Positions 27,893-35,733 of a stretch of DNA of 64,000 nt are shown here, in pieces. Below the pieces are notes generated by a model. It ran no database searches, was not told the origin of the DNA, and worked only from the letters and a program-made list of their open reading frames with translations. Source of the DNA: Streptomyces natalensis ATCC 27448 (GTDB lineage: Bacteria; Actinomycetota; Actinomycetes; Streptomycetales; Streptomycetaceae); assembly GCF_000935125.1 (NCBI RefSeq), contig NZ_JRKI01000009.1, positions 248,001 to 312,000 on the forward strand, given 5' to 3'. The translations under genes were made by a program, and so were the position numbers. The first letter of the stretch is position 1; each line of letters starts with the position of its first letter.

Positions 27893-29065
27893 GTGAATCT
27901 CGAGTTGCCTGTGATCAGTCTCTTCTCCGGTGCAGGTGGCTTGGACTGCGCTGTCGAGCGTTGCGCCGAGCCGCCGCTAACCCATGATGGCAGCGGGTCG
28001 CCACTTCGTGTTGCCGTGGCAACCGACTGCGACGAGACAGCTCTGCAAACACTCGCCCTGAACTCTCCTCACACCAAAACGTTGTGTGGGGACATCCAGA
28101 CCACACCAACTCAAGAGATCTTGGAAGCAGGTGGACTGAAGCGTGGCGATGCCACCCTGCTGATTGGCGGCCCTCCGTGCACGCCGTTCAGCAAGTCTGG
28201 TTTCTGGATTGAAGAGAAGCGGAATAGCGCCGACCCAAATGCCTCTCTGCTTGATGAGTACGTTCGGGTGGTTCGCGAGAGTAAGCCTGAAGCGTTCATT
28301 CTAGAGAATGTTCAAGGGCTCACTTACAAGACACACAAAGCCCAGTTTGATCGCCTCATCGAGGGGTTGAGAGATGCAGGCTACAACCCTTCGTACAAGA
28401 TCCTGCTTGCCGCGGAGCACGGCGTCCCTCAACTCCGCCGCAGGGTTTTCGTCGTAGGACGCAGAGACGGGAAAGAATTTCGCTTCCCTCAGCCTACGCA
28501 TTCCGGCGAATCAGAGCGTGACCGCATCGTCGATCATTCAAAGATCCCGTTCGTGGGACTAAGGCAGGCTTTCCAGGGTCTACCGAAAGAGCAAATCGAC
28601 CTGAGCGATATCGTGGAAGGTACGTACGCCGATCTGGCTGCCGAAGTACCCCCGGGGCAGAATTACCTGTGGCACACCGACCGCTACGACGGACGCGATG
28701 TCTTCAAGTGGCGGAGTCGGTACTGGACTTTTCTTCTGCGCGCAGAACCCGACCGTCCTTCCACAACACTTCAAGCACAGCCAGGCCCCTGGGTAGGCCC
28801 CTTCCATTGGGAGAATATCCAGAACGAAAAGGGCGAATCTCGCGCTCGTCGGTTCACCGTTTCCGAGATGAAGCGCATCATGACTTTCCCTGACGAGTTC
28901 AAATTCGCAGGAGGGCGACGTGAAGTGCAAAGGCAGATTGGCAATGCCGTCCCAGTGGAGCTAGGGAAAGTAGTCGTTCGCTCCCTCATGGAGCAGATGG
29001 GGTATGTGCAACCCATGCTCGATGGGACAGAGCAGGCCTGCAATGAGCAGCTTTCACTGATCTAA
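27893..29065 (+). CDS. DNA (cytosine-5) methyltransferase, SacI-type system
   Basis: This is a 390-aa C5-methyltransferase. Motif I is VISLFSGAGGLDCAVE. Motif IV has the catalytic Cys in IGGPPCTPFSKSG, motif VI is FILENVQGLTYKT and motif VIII is AAEHGVPQLRRRVFVVGRR. A target-recognition region spans about residues 230-320, and motifs IX/X are RRFTVSEMKRIMTFP and VQRQIGNAVPVELGKVV. It would methylate the recognition site to protect against the enzyme encoded 23 bp downstream. Start GTG 27893 follows a weak leader. G+C is visibly lower than in the chromosome and in the conjugation genes, so the module was probably acquired separately. Confidence 0.9.
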   Translation: MNLELPVISLFSGAGGLDCAVERCAEPPLTHDGSGSPLRVAVATDCDETALQTLALNSPHTKTLCGDIQTTPTQEILEAGGLKRGDATLLIGGPPCTPFSKSGFWIEEKRNSADPNASLLDEYVRVVRESKPEAFILENVQGLTYKTHKAQFDRLIEGLRDAGYNPSYKILLAAEHGVPQLRRRVFVVGRRDGKEFRFPQPTHSGESERDRIVDHSKIPFVGLRQAFQGLPKEQIDLSDIVEGTYADLAAEVPPGQNYLWHTDRYDGRDVFKWRSRYWTFLLRAEPDRPSTTLQAQPGPWVGPFHWENIQNEKGESRARRFTVSEMKRIMTFPDEFKFAGGRREVQRQIGNAVPVELGKVVVRSLMEQMGYVQPMLDGTEQACNEQLSLI

Positions 29066-29088
29066 CGTTTCCCAGGGGTGGGGTAAAA

Positions 29089-30171
29089 ATGGGGATTCGA
29101 ATCGATAAGAGAACAGCTGCCTACGTATTGAGGGCGGCCTTCACCGAGGCTACGGAGGCGAATGACCTTCCGGAGTACTGGATTCACCTTGCGCAGACTT
29201 TGCGTGAGGAGGAGGCTCCTCGGACCTACACGCCGGCCTTGTGTGTCGCCCTGCTGGCGAGAGCATGCAATGACGCCGTCGATCCGCTGTCAATCAAGGA
29301 CGTGTACAGCGATCGCACATACTCCCACAGGACTTTGGCACACGGCGTTCTGGTGCCCCTGTCCGTGGAATTGGGCTTCGACCTCAAAGCTACCGGGCGG
29401 GAGCCGCTGAACAACCAGCCGTTCTTCCGTTACGATCACTACTCCGAGATTGAGCGCATACAGAGAAGTGCTCGACCATACTTTGAGCGCCTCCAAACCG
29501 CATTGCAGATGGTGGACACCGAAGGGTACACACGTCAGCAGGCTCAATCCGCCCTAGCTGCCGTCCTGACGGTATGTATCGAAGCGAACCGCAAGAAGCA
29601 GCGAGTTGTGAGCGGAAGTTCAATCGTCGAAGCGAGCCTTATCGCTCAGACGGAAGCCTTCGTAACATCGGGCGCCGACATGCCGCGAAAGCTTCAAGCT
29701 TGCGTAGCCGCTGCACTCGACATGACCTATACCGAAGTGGCCTCACGAAGGCTAAACGACCCTTCAAGGGACTTCCCTGGAGACGTCCACGCACTTGGCA
29801 AGGACGGGTCACCGCTGCTCGCCGTAGAGGTGCGCGGAAAGCCGGTCACCCCCGAAGAACTTGAGCAGTTCGTCCGCAGCGTCACCGACGCGGGCATACC
29901 TCGGGCGGCTCTCGTAGTTCACGCCGTTGGCCACAGATCCCTTCTTCTGAATGAAACGACAACCATAAGGCTCGAGCAGAAGTACGGCCGCCTGGTAAAG
30001 ATTAGCGAGAGCGTTTCGTCCTTCGTGCGAGATCTCTTCGTTTGGTCAAGTCGCGACACACTTGAAATCCTGTCCTCCTTCCCGGATGACATGTACAAGC
30101 GCATGTCGGAAATTGAAGTCCGTCAACAGGAATTGGATCGCTGGGCGGACCTGTTTCCGGACGAAGGATAG
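29089..30171 (+). CDS. type II restriction endonuclease, SacI family
   Basis: This 360-aa protein resembles SacI of Streptomyces achromogenes along its length, as far as I can recall that sequence: APRTYTPALCVALLARACNDAVDPLSIKD, LVPLSVELGFDLKATGREPLNNQPFFRYDHYSEIERIQ, ACVAAALDMTYTEVASRRLNDPSRDFPGDVHAL and LLAVEVRGKPVTPEELEQF. The DFPGDV...LLAVEVRGK run is a plausible PD-(D/E)xK-like core. SacI cuts GAGCTC, so the same target is likely but not proven. ATG 29089 has CAGGGGTGGGG upstream. It follows the methylase in one operon. Confidence 0.85.
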   Translation: MGIRIDKRTAAYVLRAAFTEATEANDLPEYWIHLAQTLREEEAPRTYTPALCVALLARACNDAVDPLSIKDVYSDRTYSHRTLAHGVLVPLSVELGFDLKATGREPLNNQPFFRYDHYSEIERIQRSARPYFERLQTALQMVDTEGYTRQQAQSALAAVLTVCIEANRKKQRVVSGSSIVEASLIAQTEAFVTSGADMPRKLQACVAAALDMTYTEVASRRLNDPSRDFPGDVHALGKDGSPLLAVEVRGKPVTPEELEQFVRSVTDAGIPRAALVVHAVGHRSLLLNETTTIRLEQKYGRLVKISESVSSFVRDLFVWSSRDTLEILSSFPDDMYKRMSEIEVRQQELDRWADLFPDEG

Positions 30172-30253
30172 ATATTCCCCGCGTTGCGCGGTAAGCCGTG
30201 GAGCCGACCGCCCCAGCCACAGAGGGTGTCTCCCCCTTCATGCCCGCAGCCGC

Positions 30254-30342
30254 CGAGCGCGCCGCCTGGCGCGGCCAGCCGGGGCGGAGACAGGAGGCAG
30301 GCCGCGCCGCAGAGGCGGCGCGCGCCCGCGCCGTGCGCGGGC
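30254..30342. terminator. cluster of three GC-rich hairpins after the restriction gene
   Basis: Within 90 bp there are three inverted repeats: a 6-bp stem at 30258-30273, an 8-bp stem at 30303-30322 (CGCGCCGC/GCGGCGCG), and GCCCGCGC-CGT-GCGCGGGC at 30324-30342. The cluster marks the abrupt return from the AT-richer module to high G+C. It can act as a terminator for the restriction operon. The 30172-30435 gap otherwise shows nothing. Confidence 0.55.
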
Positions 30343-30435
30343 CTTGATGAAGTAGGGAAAGTTCTACCGCGCTGCGATCATGAACCGTGGTCGTGGCCTG
30401 TCGGCTCCCTGCTCGTCTCGGCTACCGTTCCATCC

Positions 30436-30996
30436 ATGCCTTCTGCACTGGACACACCCCAAGGGGCGGCAGACCTCGCCGAGTCCCTGCTTCCCCCGCT
30501 CGGGAACCGCTGGCTGCACACTCAGGCCGTGGCCGCTCGGGCGCAAGAGGTCGCCTGGGCTGTGTCTGAGGCTGATCGGGATCTCCTTGTCGCCGCCGCG
30601 TGGCTGCACGACCTCGGCTACGCCCCCGAGCTGCGTGATACCGGCTTCCATCCCATCGATGGCGCGCGTCATCTGGAATCGCTGGGTGCGCCGGCGCGTC
30701 TCGTGCAGCTGGTCGCCCATCACTCCGGTGCTGTGTACGAGGCGGAGCAACGCGGTCTCTCTGCGGAGCTGGCCGTCTACGAGCGGGAAGACTCGCCCGT
30801 CCTGGACGCCCTGATCTTCGCCGACATGACGACAGGCCCCGCGGGGCAGTCCTTCGACTTCGACACCCGCATCGACGAGATCCTCGTCCGCTACGAACCG
30901 GGCAGCGAAGTGCACAACGCGATCAGCAAGGCGCGGCCGTACCTGAAGGGTGCCGTGGAACGGACTCGGGCCCGCATGGTTCATCAGCCGATGTAG
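30436..30996 (+). CDS. HD-domain phosphohydrolase-like protein
   Basis: This 186-aa protein carries an HD-superfamily metal site: an early His in RWLHTQAVAARAQEVAW, the HD pair in AAWLHDLGYAPELRDTGFHPIDGARHL, then LVAHHSG and the distal Asp in ALIFADMTTGP. This H...HD...HH...D arrangement is like small HD nucleotidases and cyclic-nucleotide or (p)ppGpp-hydrolase-like enzymes. The substrate is unknown. Such HD genes are common passengers beside NUDIX and XRE genes in Streptomyces AICEs. ATG 30436 gives a compact protein; upstream in-frame sequence is non-conserved. It overlaps the convergent NUDIX gene by 13 bp. Confidence 0.8.
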   Translation: MPSALDTPQGAADLAESLLPPLGNRWLHTQAVAARAQEVAWAVSEADRDLLVAAAWLHDLGYAPELRDTGFHPIDGARHLESLGAPARLVQLVAHHSGAVYEAEQRGLSAELAVYEREDSPVLDALIFADMTTGPAGQSFDFDTRIDEILVRYEPGSEVHNAISKARPYLKGAVERTRARMVHQPM

Positions 30997-31454
30997 GGCT
31001 CTGCCCGGCCGGCCAACCCGTGCTCGATGCGCATCCGCATGGACGGGTGGATGTTCAGCTCGTCCAGCCTGCTCGGGTCGACGAACGCCACTTCCTTGCT
31101 CTCGCTGCTGGTCCGCAACTCGCCCCCGGTGATCCGGGCCGTGAAGCAGATCGAGAACTGCTGACGGACTTCGCCGTCGTCGTAGGCCATGACGTGGCCG
31201 GGATCGGTGTAGAGGCCGACCAGGCCTGTCACCTCGACGTCGAAGCCGGTCTCCTCCTTGGTCTCGCGCACCGCTGCATCCGCGACCGACTCGCCGACGT
31301 CGACGCCGCCACCCGGAAGAGCCCATAGGTTGTTGTCGGTCTTGTGGATGAGCAGCACCTCACCAGCCTCGTTGCACGCAACGGCGGTGACCGAGGGGAC
31401 GATGCTGTTCGCCTTCGGAGCGTTCGGATCGTTGATGTAGTCGACGCGGGCCAT
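30984..31454 (-). CDS. NUDIX hydrolase
   Basis: This 156-aa protein has the Nudix box GGGVDVGESVADAAVRETKEETGFDVE (G-x5-E-x7-R-E-x2-E-E-x-G satisfied), preceded by EVLLIHKTDNNLWALPGG. It hydrolyses a nucleoside-diphosphate-linked compound; MutT- or ADP-ribose-pyrophosphatase-like activity cannot be separated by eye. Start ATG 31454. It lies tail-to-tail with the HD gene and downstream of the XRE regulator on the same strand, so it is probably cotranscribed with that regulator. Confidence 0.85.
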   Translation of the reverse strand: MARVDYINDPNAPKANSIVPSVTAVACNEAGEVLLIHKTDNNLWALPGGGVDVGESVADAAVRETKEETGFDVEVTGLVGLYTDPGHVMAYDDGEVRQQFSICFTARITGGELRTSSESKEVAFVDPSRLDELNIHPSMRMRIEHGLAGRAEPYIG

Positions 31455-31488
31455 GCCTCCAGCCTCGCACGCCACGCCCGCAGTTGAG

Positions 31489-32220
31489 CTACACGGTCCG
31501 GCCCCGCTCCCACGTGTAGTCGAAGCTCCGCATGTAGTGCCGGAACGTGCGGGCGCCCGGGATGTAGCGAAAGTGCAGAACCGGGTTCTGCCCGGCGGGA
31601 GCTCCGAGCACATGCGGGTTCACCAGCACGTCGTCGTCGAAGCGGTAGATCGAGTTGTAGAGGATCGTGTCGTGCAGCCGGACCTCGACGCCCGGTGTCG
31701 TCATGGCCGGTTCGAGGTAGCGCCGGGTGATCCGGGCGCGCGCCGCCAGGTCGTCCCCTATGCCTTCCTCTTCGCCGCGCTGCCGGACCATCTCCGACTC
31801 CGGGTCGCCGAGGAGGACGCGCACCTGGGCCCCTGCCTTGGCCTTGTCGGCCAACTCGTAGGGCAGATCCGGGTGGTTGTCGAAGAGGAACAACCCCGCG
31901 TACACGAGGATGTCCACCTGGTCCGACGCCTTCTCGATGAGCGATGACCACAGCGCGGCCGGCACCGCGCCCCGGTGCGGGTAGTACGTGATCAGCTCGG
32001 ACGTGCTCGCCGTCTCGGCCTGCTTCTCGACGGCAGGCCATAGGTAGACCTCGTCGACGCCCAGGTAACTCGCTGCCTTCCAGCGGTGCCCCCGATGGGG
32101 CGTGCGGTCGGTCGTGATCCAGCGCTCCACGCTCTTGGGGTCGACCCCGACGTGCTGAGCCACGGACTGGATGGTCTCGCCCTTCGCTGAAATCGCCGCG
32201 CGCAGACGCTCGTTAGCCAT
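31489..32220 (-). CDS. XRE-family regulator with C-terminal DUF5919 domain
   Basis: This 243-aa protein has an N-terminal helix-turn-helix (LRAAISAKGETIQSVAQHVGVDPKSVERWITTDRTPHRGHRWKAASYLGV, about residues 5-55). The C-terminal part contains LITYYPHRGAVPAALWSSLIEKASDQVDILVYAGLFLFDNHPDLPYEL and VEVRLHDTILYNSIYRFDDDVLVNPHVLG. This is the DUF5919 region, distantly like a phospholipase-D fold but without HxK motifs. It sits divergent from the conjugation operon, the position held by repressors or activators in AICEs such as pSAM2, so control of transfer genes is likely. Confidence 0.8.
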   Translation of the reverse strand: MANERLRAAISAKGETIQSVAQHVGVDPKSVERWITTDRTPHRGHRWKAASYLGVDEVYLWPAVEKQAETASTSELITYYPHRGAVPAALWSSLIEKASDQVDILVYAGLFLFDNHPDLPYELADKAKAGAQVRVLLGDPESEMVRQRGEEEGIGDDLAARARITRRYLEPAMTTPGVEVRLHDTILYNSIYRFDDDVLVNPHVLGAPAGQNPVLHFRYIPGARTFRHYMRSFDYTWERGRTV

Positions 32221-32245
32221 GGCTTGCCCTTCCTCGGACGCCGCA

Positions 32246-32284
32246 GGGACGTTTTGACGATAACTCAGACGTCCCTAAACGTCC
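32246..32284. promoter_or_regulatory. putative operator/promoter between the XRE gene and the transfer operon
   Basis: GGGACGT (32246-32252) and ACGTCCC (32269-32275) form an inverted repeat, followed by AAACGTCC (32277-32284), a further inverted copy of GGACGTTT. TTGACG at 32254-32259 could be a -35 box for the rightward operon, with TAAACG about 16 bp downstream. Three GGACGTTT-like half-sites suit binding by the adjacent XRE regulator. Confidence 0.45.
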
Positions 32285-32376
32285 ATACGGACCGTGATGT
32301 GTCCACCCTCTCTCGCGGTCTCCTGATCTCACCGACGGGAGTCGGTCAACAGCCGCAAACACCAAAGGACAAGACG

Positions 32377-32730
32377 ATGCGTCAGATCTCCGTGGACACC
32401 TCCGCCGCGACCGTGATGGTCGCCAAGGCTCCGCAGCCCAAGGTCAAGGACCGCCGTACCGGTGAGATCGCCGTCGACAAGGACGGCGTCACGTTGATGA
32501 CGGTGGAGGTCATGTTTTCCACGCCGGACGAGGTCGAGATCCTCAAGCTCACCGTTCCGCAGCCCGGCGTCTCCGAGGACCTGGCCATGGGCACCCCGGT
32601 CGCCCTGACGGGTCTGGTCGCCTCGGCGTGGGAGAACGAGTTCAACGGGCAGAAGCGGCACGGCATCGCCTTCCGCGCGGTCGCCGTGACCTCGCTCGCC
32701 GCCGCTGCCTCGAAGCCCAAGGCTGCCTGA
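32377..32730 (+). CDS. small conserved AICE protein preceding the translocase
   Basis: This 117-aa soluble protein begins MRQISVDTSAATVMVAKAPQPKVKDRRTGEI and continues LMTVEVMFSTPDEVEILKLTVPQPGVSEDLAMGTPVALTGLVASAWEN and HGIAFRAVAVTSL. It resembles proteins regularly found directly before TraB/FtsK in Streptomyces AICEs and plasmids, with no assigned activity. The beta-rich pattern and 'VALTGLVASAWEN' are compatible with an OB-like fold, but this is speculation. ATG 32377 follows ACCAAAGGACAAG. The next gene starts two bases after its stop. Confidence 0.7.
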   Translation: MRQISVDTSAATVMVAKAPQPKVKDRRTGEIAVDKDGVTLMTVEVMFSTPDEVEILKLTVPQPGVSEDLAMGTPVALTGLVASAWENEFNGQKRHGIAFRAVAVTSLAAAASKPKAA

Positions 32731-32731
32731 G

Positions 32732-34087
32732 ATGACCGCCTTCACGGTCGTTGTGGTGCTGGTCGTCGCCGCTGCGGGTCTCCTGCGGTGGCGGCGTCCC
32801 GCCTGGTACTGGCTGACCTTCGGCGTTGCCCTCGCCACGCTGCGGGTCCTGGTCCGCTACTCCTCGGTCATGGACGCCTGCGGGCTGACGGTCCCGCCCT
32901 CCCGCTGGCGTCTGGCCCTGGCGCGGGTGGCCAACCGGGACGTCCCGCAGTCTCGCCCGCCGCGCATCCTGCGCATCCGCCCGACCCGTACCGGCCTGGT
33001 CCTGCGGCTGGGTCTGCGCCCGGGACAGGACGCCTTCGACGTCGCGGCGGCCTCGGACCGGCTGCGGCACTCCTTCGGCCTGTACGGCGTCACCTCGCGG
33101 GAGCTGCGCTCCGGTGTGGTCGAGGTGCGGATGACGGGCTACGACGTCCTCAAGCGGGTGCAGATGCCCGCCGGGACCGACACCCGCCCCATGCGGGTAC
33201 CGGTCGCCCTGCGCGAGGACGGCTCGGTGCACTACCGCGACTACCGGGCCGTCCCCCACGGGCTCACGCTCGGTGCCACGGAGTCCGGGAAGTCCGTCTA
33301 CCAGCGCAACCTGGTCGCCGGGTTCGCTCCGCTGGATGTCGCGCTGGTGGGAATCGACTGCAAGCAGGGAGTGGAACTCTTCCCGCTGGCACGCCGGTTC
33401 TCCGCGCTCGCCGACAACCCCGACACCGCCCTCGCCCTCCTCGAAGCGCTGGTCGCGCACATGGAAGACGTCTACCAACTGATCCGGGCCGAACAGAGGA
33501 TCACCGTCGACGTGCCGGACATCGAGATCGCCGCCGACATCTTCGACCTGCCCGCCGACCTGCGCCCGGTCCCCATCGTCGTCTTGGTCGACGAGGTCGC
33601 CGAACTCGCCCTCTTCGCCACCAAGGAGGACGAGAAGCGGCGCGACCGGATCATCACCGCACTGGTCCGCCTCGCCCAGCTCGGCCGCGCGGCCGGCATC
33701 TACCTGGAGATCTGCGGGCAGCGCTTCGGCTCCGAACTCGGCAAGGGCATCACCATGCTCCGTGCCCAGCTCACCGGCCGCACCGCCCACCGCGTCAATG
33801 ACGAGTCCTCTGCGAGCATGGCCTTCGGCGACATCTCCCCGGACGCCGTCCTCGCTGCCATCCAGATCCCCACCGAGACCCCCGGCATCGCCGTCACCGG
33901 GGATTCCTCCGGCGGCTGGACCCGTATCCGTGCTCCGCACACCTCGCTGCGCGAGGCCGTGAACATCTGCAACAAGCACGCTGAGCGCACCCCGGACTTG
34001 CCCGCCCTGGCGGCCTTCCGTCCCGCGGTCGCCCTGCTGCCCTCGGCCCGCGTGCCGCTGTCCAAGACAGCCCCCGCCACCGTCTGA
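32732..34087 (+). CDS. traSA: TraB/TraSA-type FtsK-like conjugative DNA translocase
   Basis: This 451-aa protein has one or two N-terminal membrane helices (FTVVVVLVVAAAGLL; WYWLTFGVALATLRVLV). Its AAA+ motor has Walker A LTLGATESGKSVYQRNL and Walker B VPIVVLVDEVAELALF, then RLAQLGRAAGIYLEICGQRFGSELGKGITMLRAQLTGRTAHRV, the FtsK/SpoIIIE motor core with the arginine region. In pSAM2-type elements this single hexameric ATPase moves double-stranded DNA between mycelia. The symbol is by analogy with pSAM2. It is the lead transfer gene of the operon running to the integrase. Confidence 0.9.
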   Translation: MTAFTVVVVLVVAAAGLLRWRRPAWYWLTFGVALATLRVLVRYSSVMDACGLTVPPSRWRLALARVANRDVPQSRPPRILRIRPTRTGLVLRLGLRPGQDAFDVAAASDRLRHSFGLYGVTSRELRSGVVEVRMTGYDVLKRVQMPAGTDTRPMRVPVALREDGSVHYRDYRAVPHGLTLGATESGKSVYQRNLVAGFAPLDVALVGIDCKQGVELFPLARRFSALADNPDTALALLEALVAHMEDVYQLIRAEQRITVDVPDIEIAADIFDLPADLRPVPIVVLVDEVAELALFATKEDEKRRDRIITALVRLAQLGRAAGIYLEICGQRFGSELGKGITMLRAQLTGRTAHRVNDESSASMAFGDISPDAVLAAIQIPTETPGIAVTGDSSGGWTRIRAPHTSLREAVNICNKHAERTPDLPALAAFRPAVALLPSARVPLSKTAPATV

Positions 34088-34169
34088 CCTCACCCCTCTC
34101 CTCGGTCGGCGCGACCCCTGCGCGCCAAGTCCCTACCCCCTGCATGCCTCACGACAGGAAGGAACGCCC

Positions 34170-34658
34170 GTGTTCTGCGAGCACTGCGGCGACACCGACG
34201 GCACCGAGACCGGCGTCGACCACGACGAACGCGACTGCCCCTGGTACGACGCCGACACCGACGACACCCCCGTGACGATCGATGCCGCCGAGCTGGCCGA
34301 CACCCTCCAGGCCACGGCGGACGGTTCCCTCGCCCTGCGCGCCGCGGTCGGCCTCCTCATCGACCACGGCCTGTGGGTCAAGCGCCTCGCCGAGCGGCCC
34401 GCCCTGCTGCTGATCGACTACTCCGGCACCATCCCCGACGCCTACGGCGTCGACTGGCCCAAGGTCGTCACGGCCCTGGAAGCCAAGGACCTGTCCGCCT
34501 CCAGCGGAGAACTCCGCATCCTGGCCATCGCCGCATCCCTCGCCGACACGACCGCCCGCATCCCGCTCGGCGACGCCGTCACCGGCCTCGACACCAGGAA
34601 CCTCGCCCTGGTCCTGAAGGCCATAACCCTGGCCAACGGCCGACCCGCGGCGAGGTGA
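34170..34658 (+). CDS. conserved AICE protein with N-terminal Cys/His cluster
   Basis: This 162-aa protein begins MFCEHCGDTDGTETGVDHDERDCPWYD, with a CxxC...H...C cluster suggesting a small zinc site. A helical part follows: AAELADTLQATADGSLALRAAVGLLIDHGLWVKRLAERPALLLIDYSGTIPDAYGVDWPKVVTALEAKDLS. I know this type only as a hypothetical protein between traSA and the spread genes of AICEs. GTG 34170 follows AGGAAGGAACGCCC. Its TGA lies 6 nt before the next ATG. Confidence 0.65.
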   Translation: MFCEHCGDTDGTETGVDHDERDCPWYDADTDDTPVTIDAAELADTLQATADGSLALRAAVGLLIDHGLWVKRLAERPALLLIDYSGTIPDAYGVDWPKVVTALEAKDLSASSGELRILAIAASLADTTARIPLGDAVTGLDTRNLALVLKAITLANGRPAAR

Positions 34659-34663
34659 CCGTC

Positions 34664-35341
34664 ATGGCCTCGCGACTGCGTGTCGATGCCGTCCTCGTCC
34701 AGGCCGTCATCGCAGGTGCGCTCTCCTTCGCCCACCTGCACGACCTCGCCGCCGCTGCCGGACAGGACGGCTGGAAGGCCTGGGCCTACCCGATCTCCGT
34801 CGACCTGCTCCTGGTCGCGTCCTGGCGGCGGCTGCGCTCGGACGGTCCGTCCCGGCTGGCCTGGTGCTGGTTCGTGACCGCCCTGGTGGCCTCGCTCGGT
34901 GCCAACGTCGCCACCGCCGGACTCCTCGACCTCGGCCAGGTCCCGGCCTGGCTGCGCATCCTCGTCGCCGCCTGGCCCGCACTGGCCTTCATGGGCGGCA
35001 CCCTCCTCGCCCACTCGACCGAATCCCCGGCGCCCATTCCGCCGGCACCCGCCCTCGAAGCCGAACCCCACCACGACACCCGCCCCGAACAACCGACCCC
35101 CGCCGTGGAGTTGGACGCCGCCCCTGTGTCTGAGGCCGAGGACATCCTCGCGCTTCCCGCTCCTGAGCCCGTCCCCGCTGTCCCGGCTCCGCCGGTCCCG
35201 GCCGCGCTGGTCGACCACGCCCGCAAGGTCGCCGACGACCACCACGCCCGTACCGGCTCGCCGATCGACACCGACACCCTGCGCGCCCGCCTCGGCGTCC
35301 CGCCCCAGCTGGCCGACGCCATCGCCGCCCAACTCGCCTGA
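34664..35341 (+). CDS. DUF2637 membrane protein (spread-associated)
   Basis: This 225-aa protein has about four N-terminal hydrophobic segments: VLVQAVIAGALSFAHLHDLAAAAGQ, WAYPISVDLLLVASWRRL, WCWFVTALVASLGANVATAGLL and WLRILVAAWPALAFMGGTLL. This is the DUF2637 pattern common in actinobacterial mobile elements. A Pro/Ala/Glu-rich linker and a C-terminal helical tail (VDHARKVADDHHARTGSPIDTDTLRARLGVPPQLADAIAAQL) resembling a helix-turn-helix follow. ATG 34664 is chosen because GAGGTGA lies 6 nt before it; GTG 34655 would overlap the upstream stop. A role in intramycelial spread or in a membrane transfer complex is inferred from context. Confidence 0.75.
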   Translation: MASRLRVDAVLVQAVIAGALSFAHLHDLAAAAGQDGWKAWAYPISVDLLLVASWRRLRSDGPSRLAWCWFVTALVASLGANVATAGLLDLGQVPAWLRILVAAWPALAFMGGTLLAHSTESPAPIPPAPALEAEPHHDTRPEQPTPAVELDAAPVSEAEDILALPAPEPVPAVPAPPVPAALVDHARKVADDHHARTGSPIDTDTLRARLGVPPQLADAIAAQLA

Positions 35342-35362
35342 CCCGAAGGGAAACGACCCTCG

Positions 35363-35554
35363 ATGCCTGCCCGCGATCACTTCCACTCCGTCATGCGGAT
35401 CGGCCCCGTGCAGATCGGCACCCACCGCGACCGCCGCGGCCACACCAAGCACGCCGCCGTCTGCACCAACGACCGCTGCGGCTGGTCCGCCGACTACACC
35501 AGCCAGACCGCCGCCCAGCTCGCCGCCCGCACCCACCGCTGCAAGGTCCGCTAG
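35363..35554 (+). CDS. mobile element transfer protein (small, Cys/His)
   Basis: This 63-aa protein reads MPARDHFHSVMRIGPVQIGTH at the start, then CTNDRCGWSADYTSQTAAQLAARTHRC. It carries a CxxxxC...H-x-C zinc-finger-like spacing. Near-identical small proteins are annotated 'mobile element transfer protein' in Streptomyces AICEs. ATG 35363 follows GAAGGGAAACGACCCTCG. It is part of the spd-like gene string. Confidence 0.8.
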   Translation: MPARDHFHSVMRIGPVQIGTHRDRRGHTKHAAVCTNDRCGWSADYTSQTAAQLAARTHRCKVR

Positions 35555-35566
35555 GAGGCCCTCGCC

Positions 35567-35722
35567 ATGGACGTCCCCCTCTGGTTCGCCCTCGCCGTCG
35601 TCGGCTACCTCGGCTGCAAGCTCATCCGCCCGCCGCTCTGGCTGGTCCTGGTGCTGTTCCTCGGCGGCTACCTCATCGCCGACAGCCTGCTCGCCCCCGT
35701 CATCGACACCGCCATCAAGTAG
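35567..35722 (+). CDS. 51-aa hydrophobic spread protein (Spd-like)
   Basis: ATG 35567 has TAGGAGG 8 nt upstream. The protein reads MDVPLWFALAVVGYLGCKLI, then RPPLWLVLVLFLGGYLIADSLLAPVIDTAIK. Two membrane helices separated by a short polar turn make up nearly the whole protein. Tiny hydrophobic proteins of this kind occupy the spd cluster in Streptomyces plasmids and AICEs and are linked to plasmid spreading. Its TAG is 11 nt before the next ATG. Confidence 0.75.
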   Translation: MDVPLWFALAVVGYLGCKLIRPPLWLVLVLFLGGYLIADSLLAPVIDTAIK

Positions 35723-35733
35723 GGAGATCCGCC

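Noticed and set aside
29089..30171. GAGCTC avoidance as proof of a long-resident SacI-like system
   Set aside because: GAGCTC sites are frequent in the flanking chromosome, for example at 8796, 12386, 13003, 13028 and 14047.
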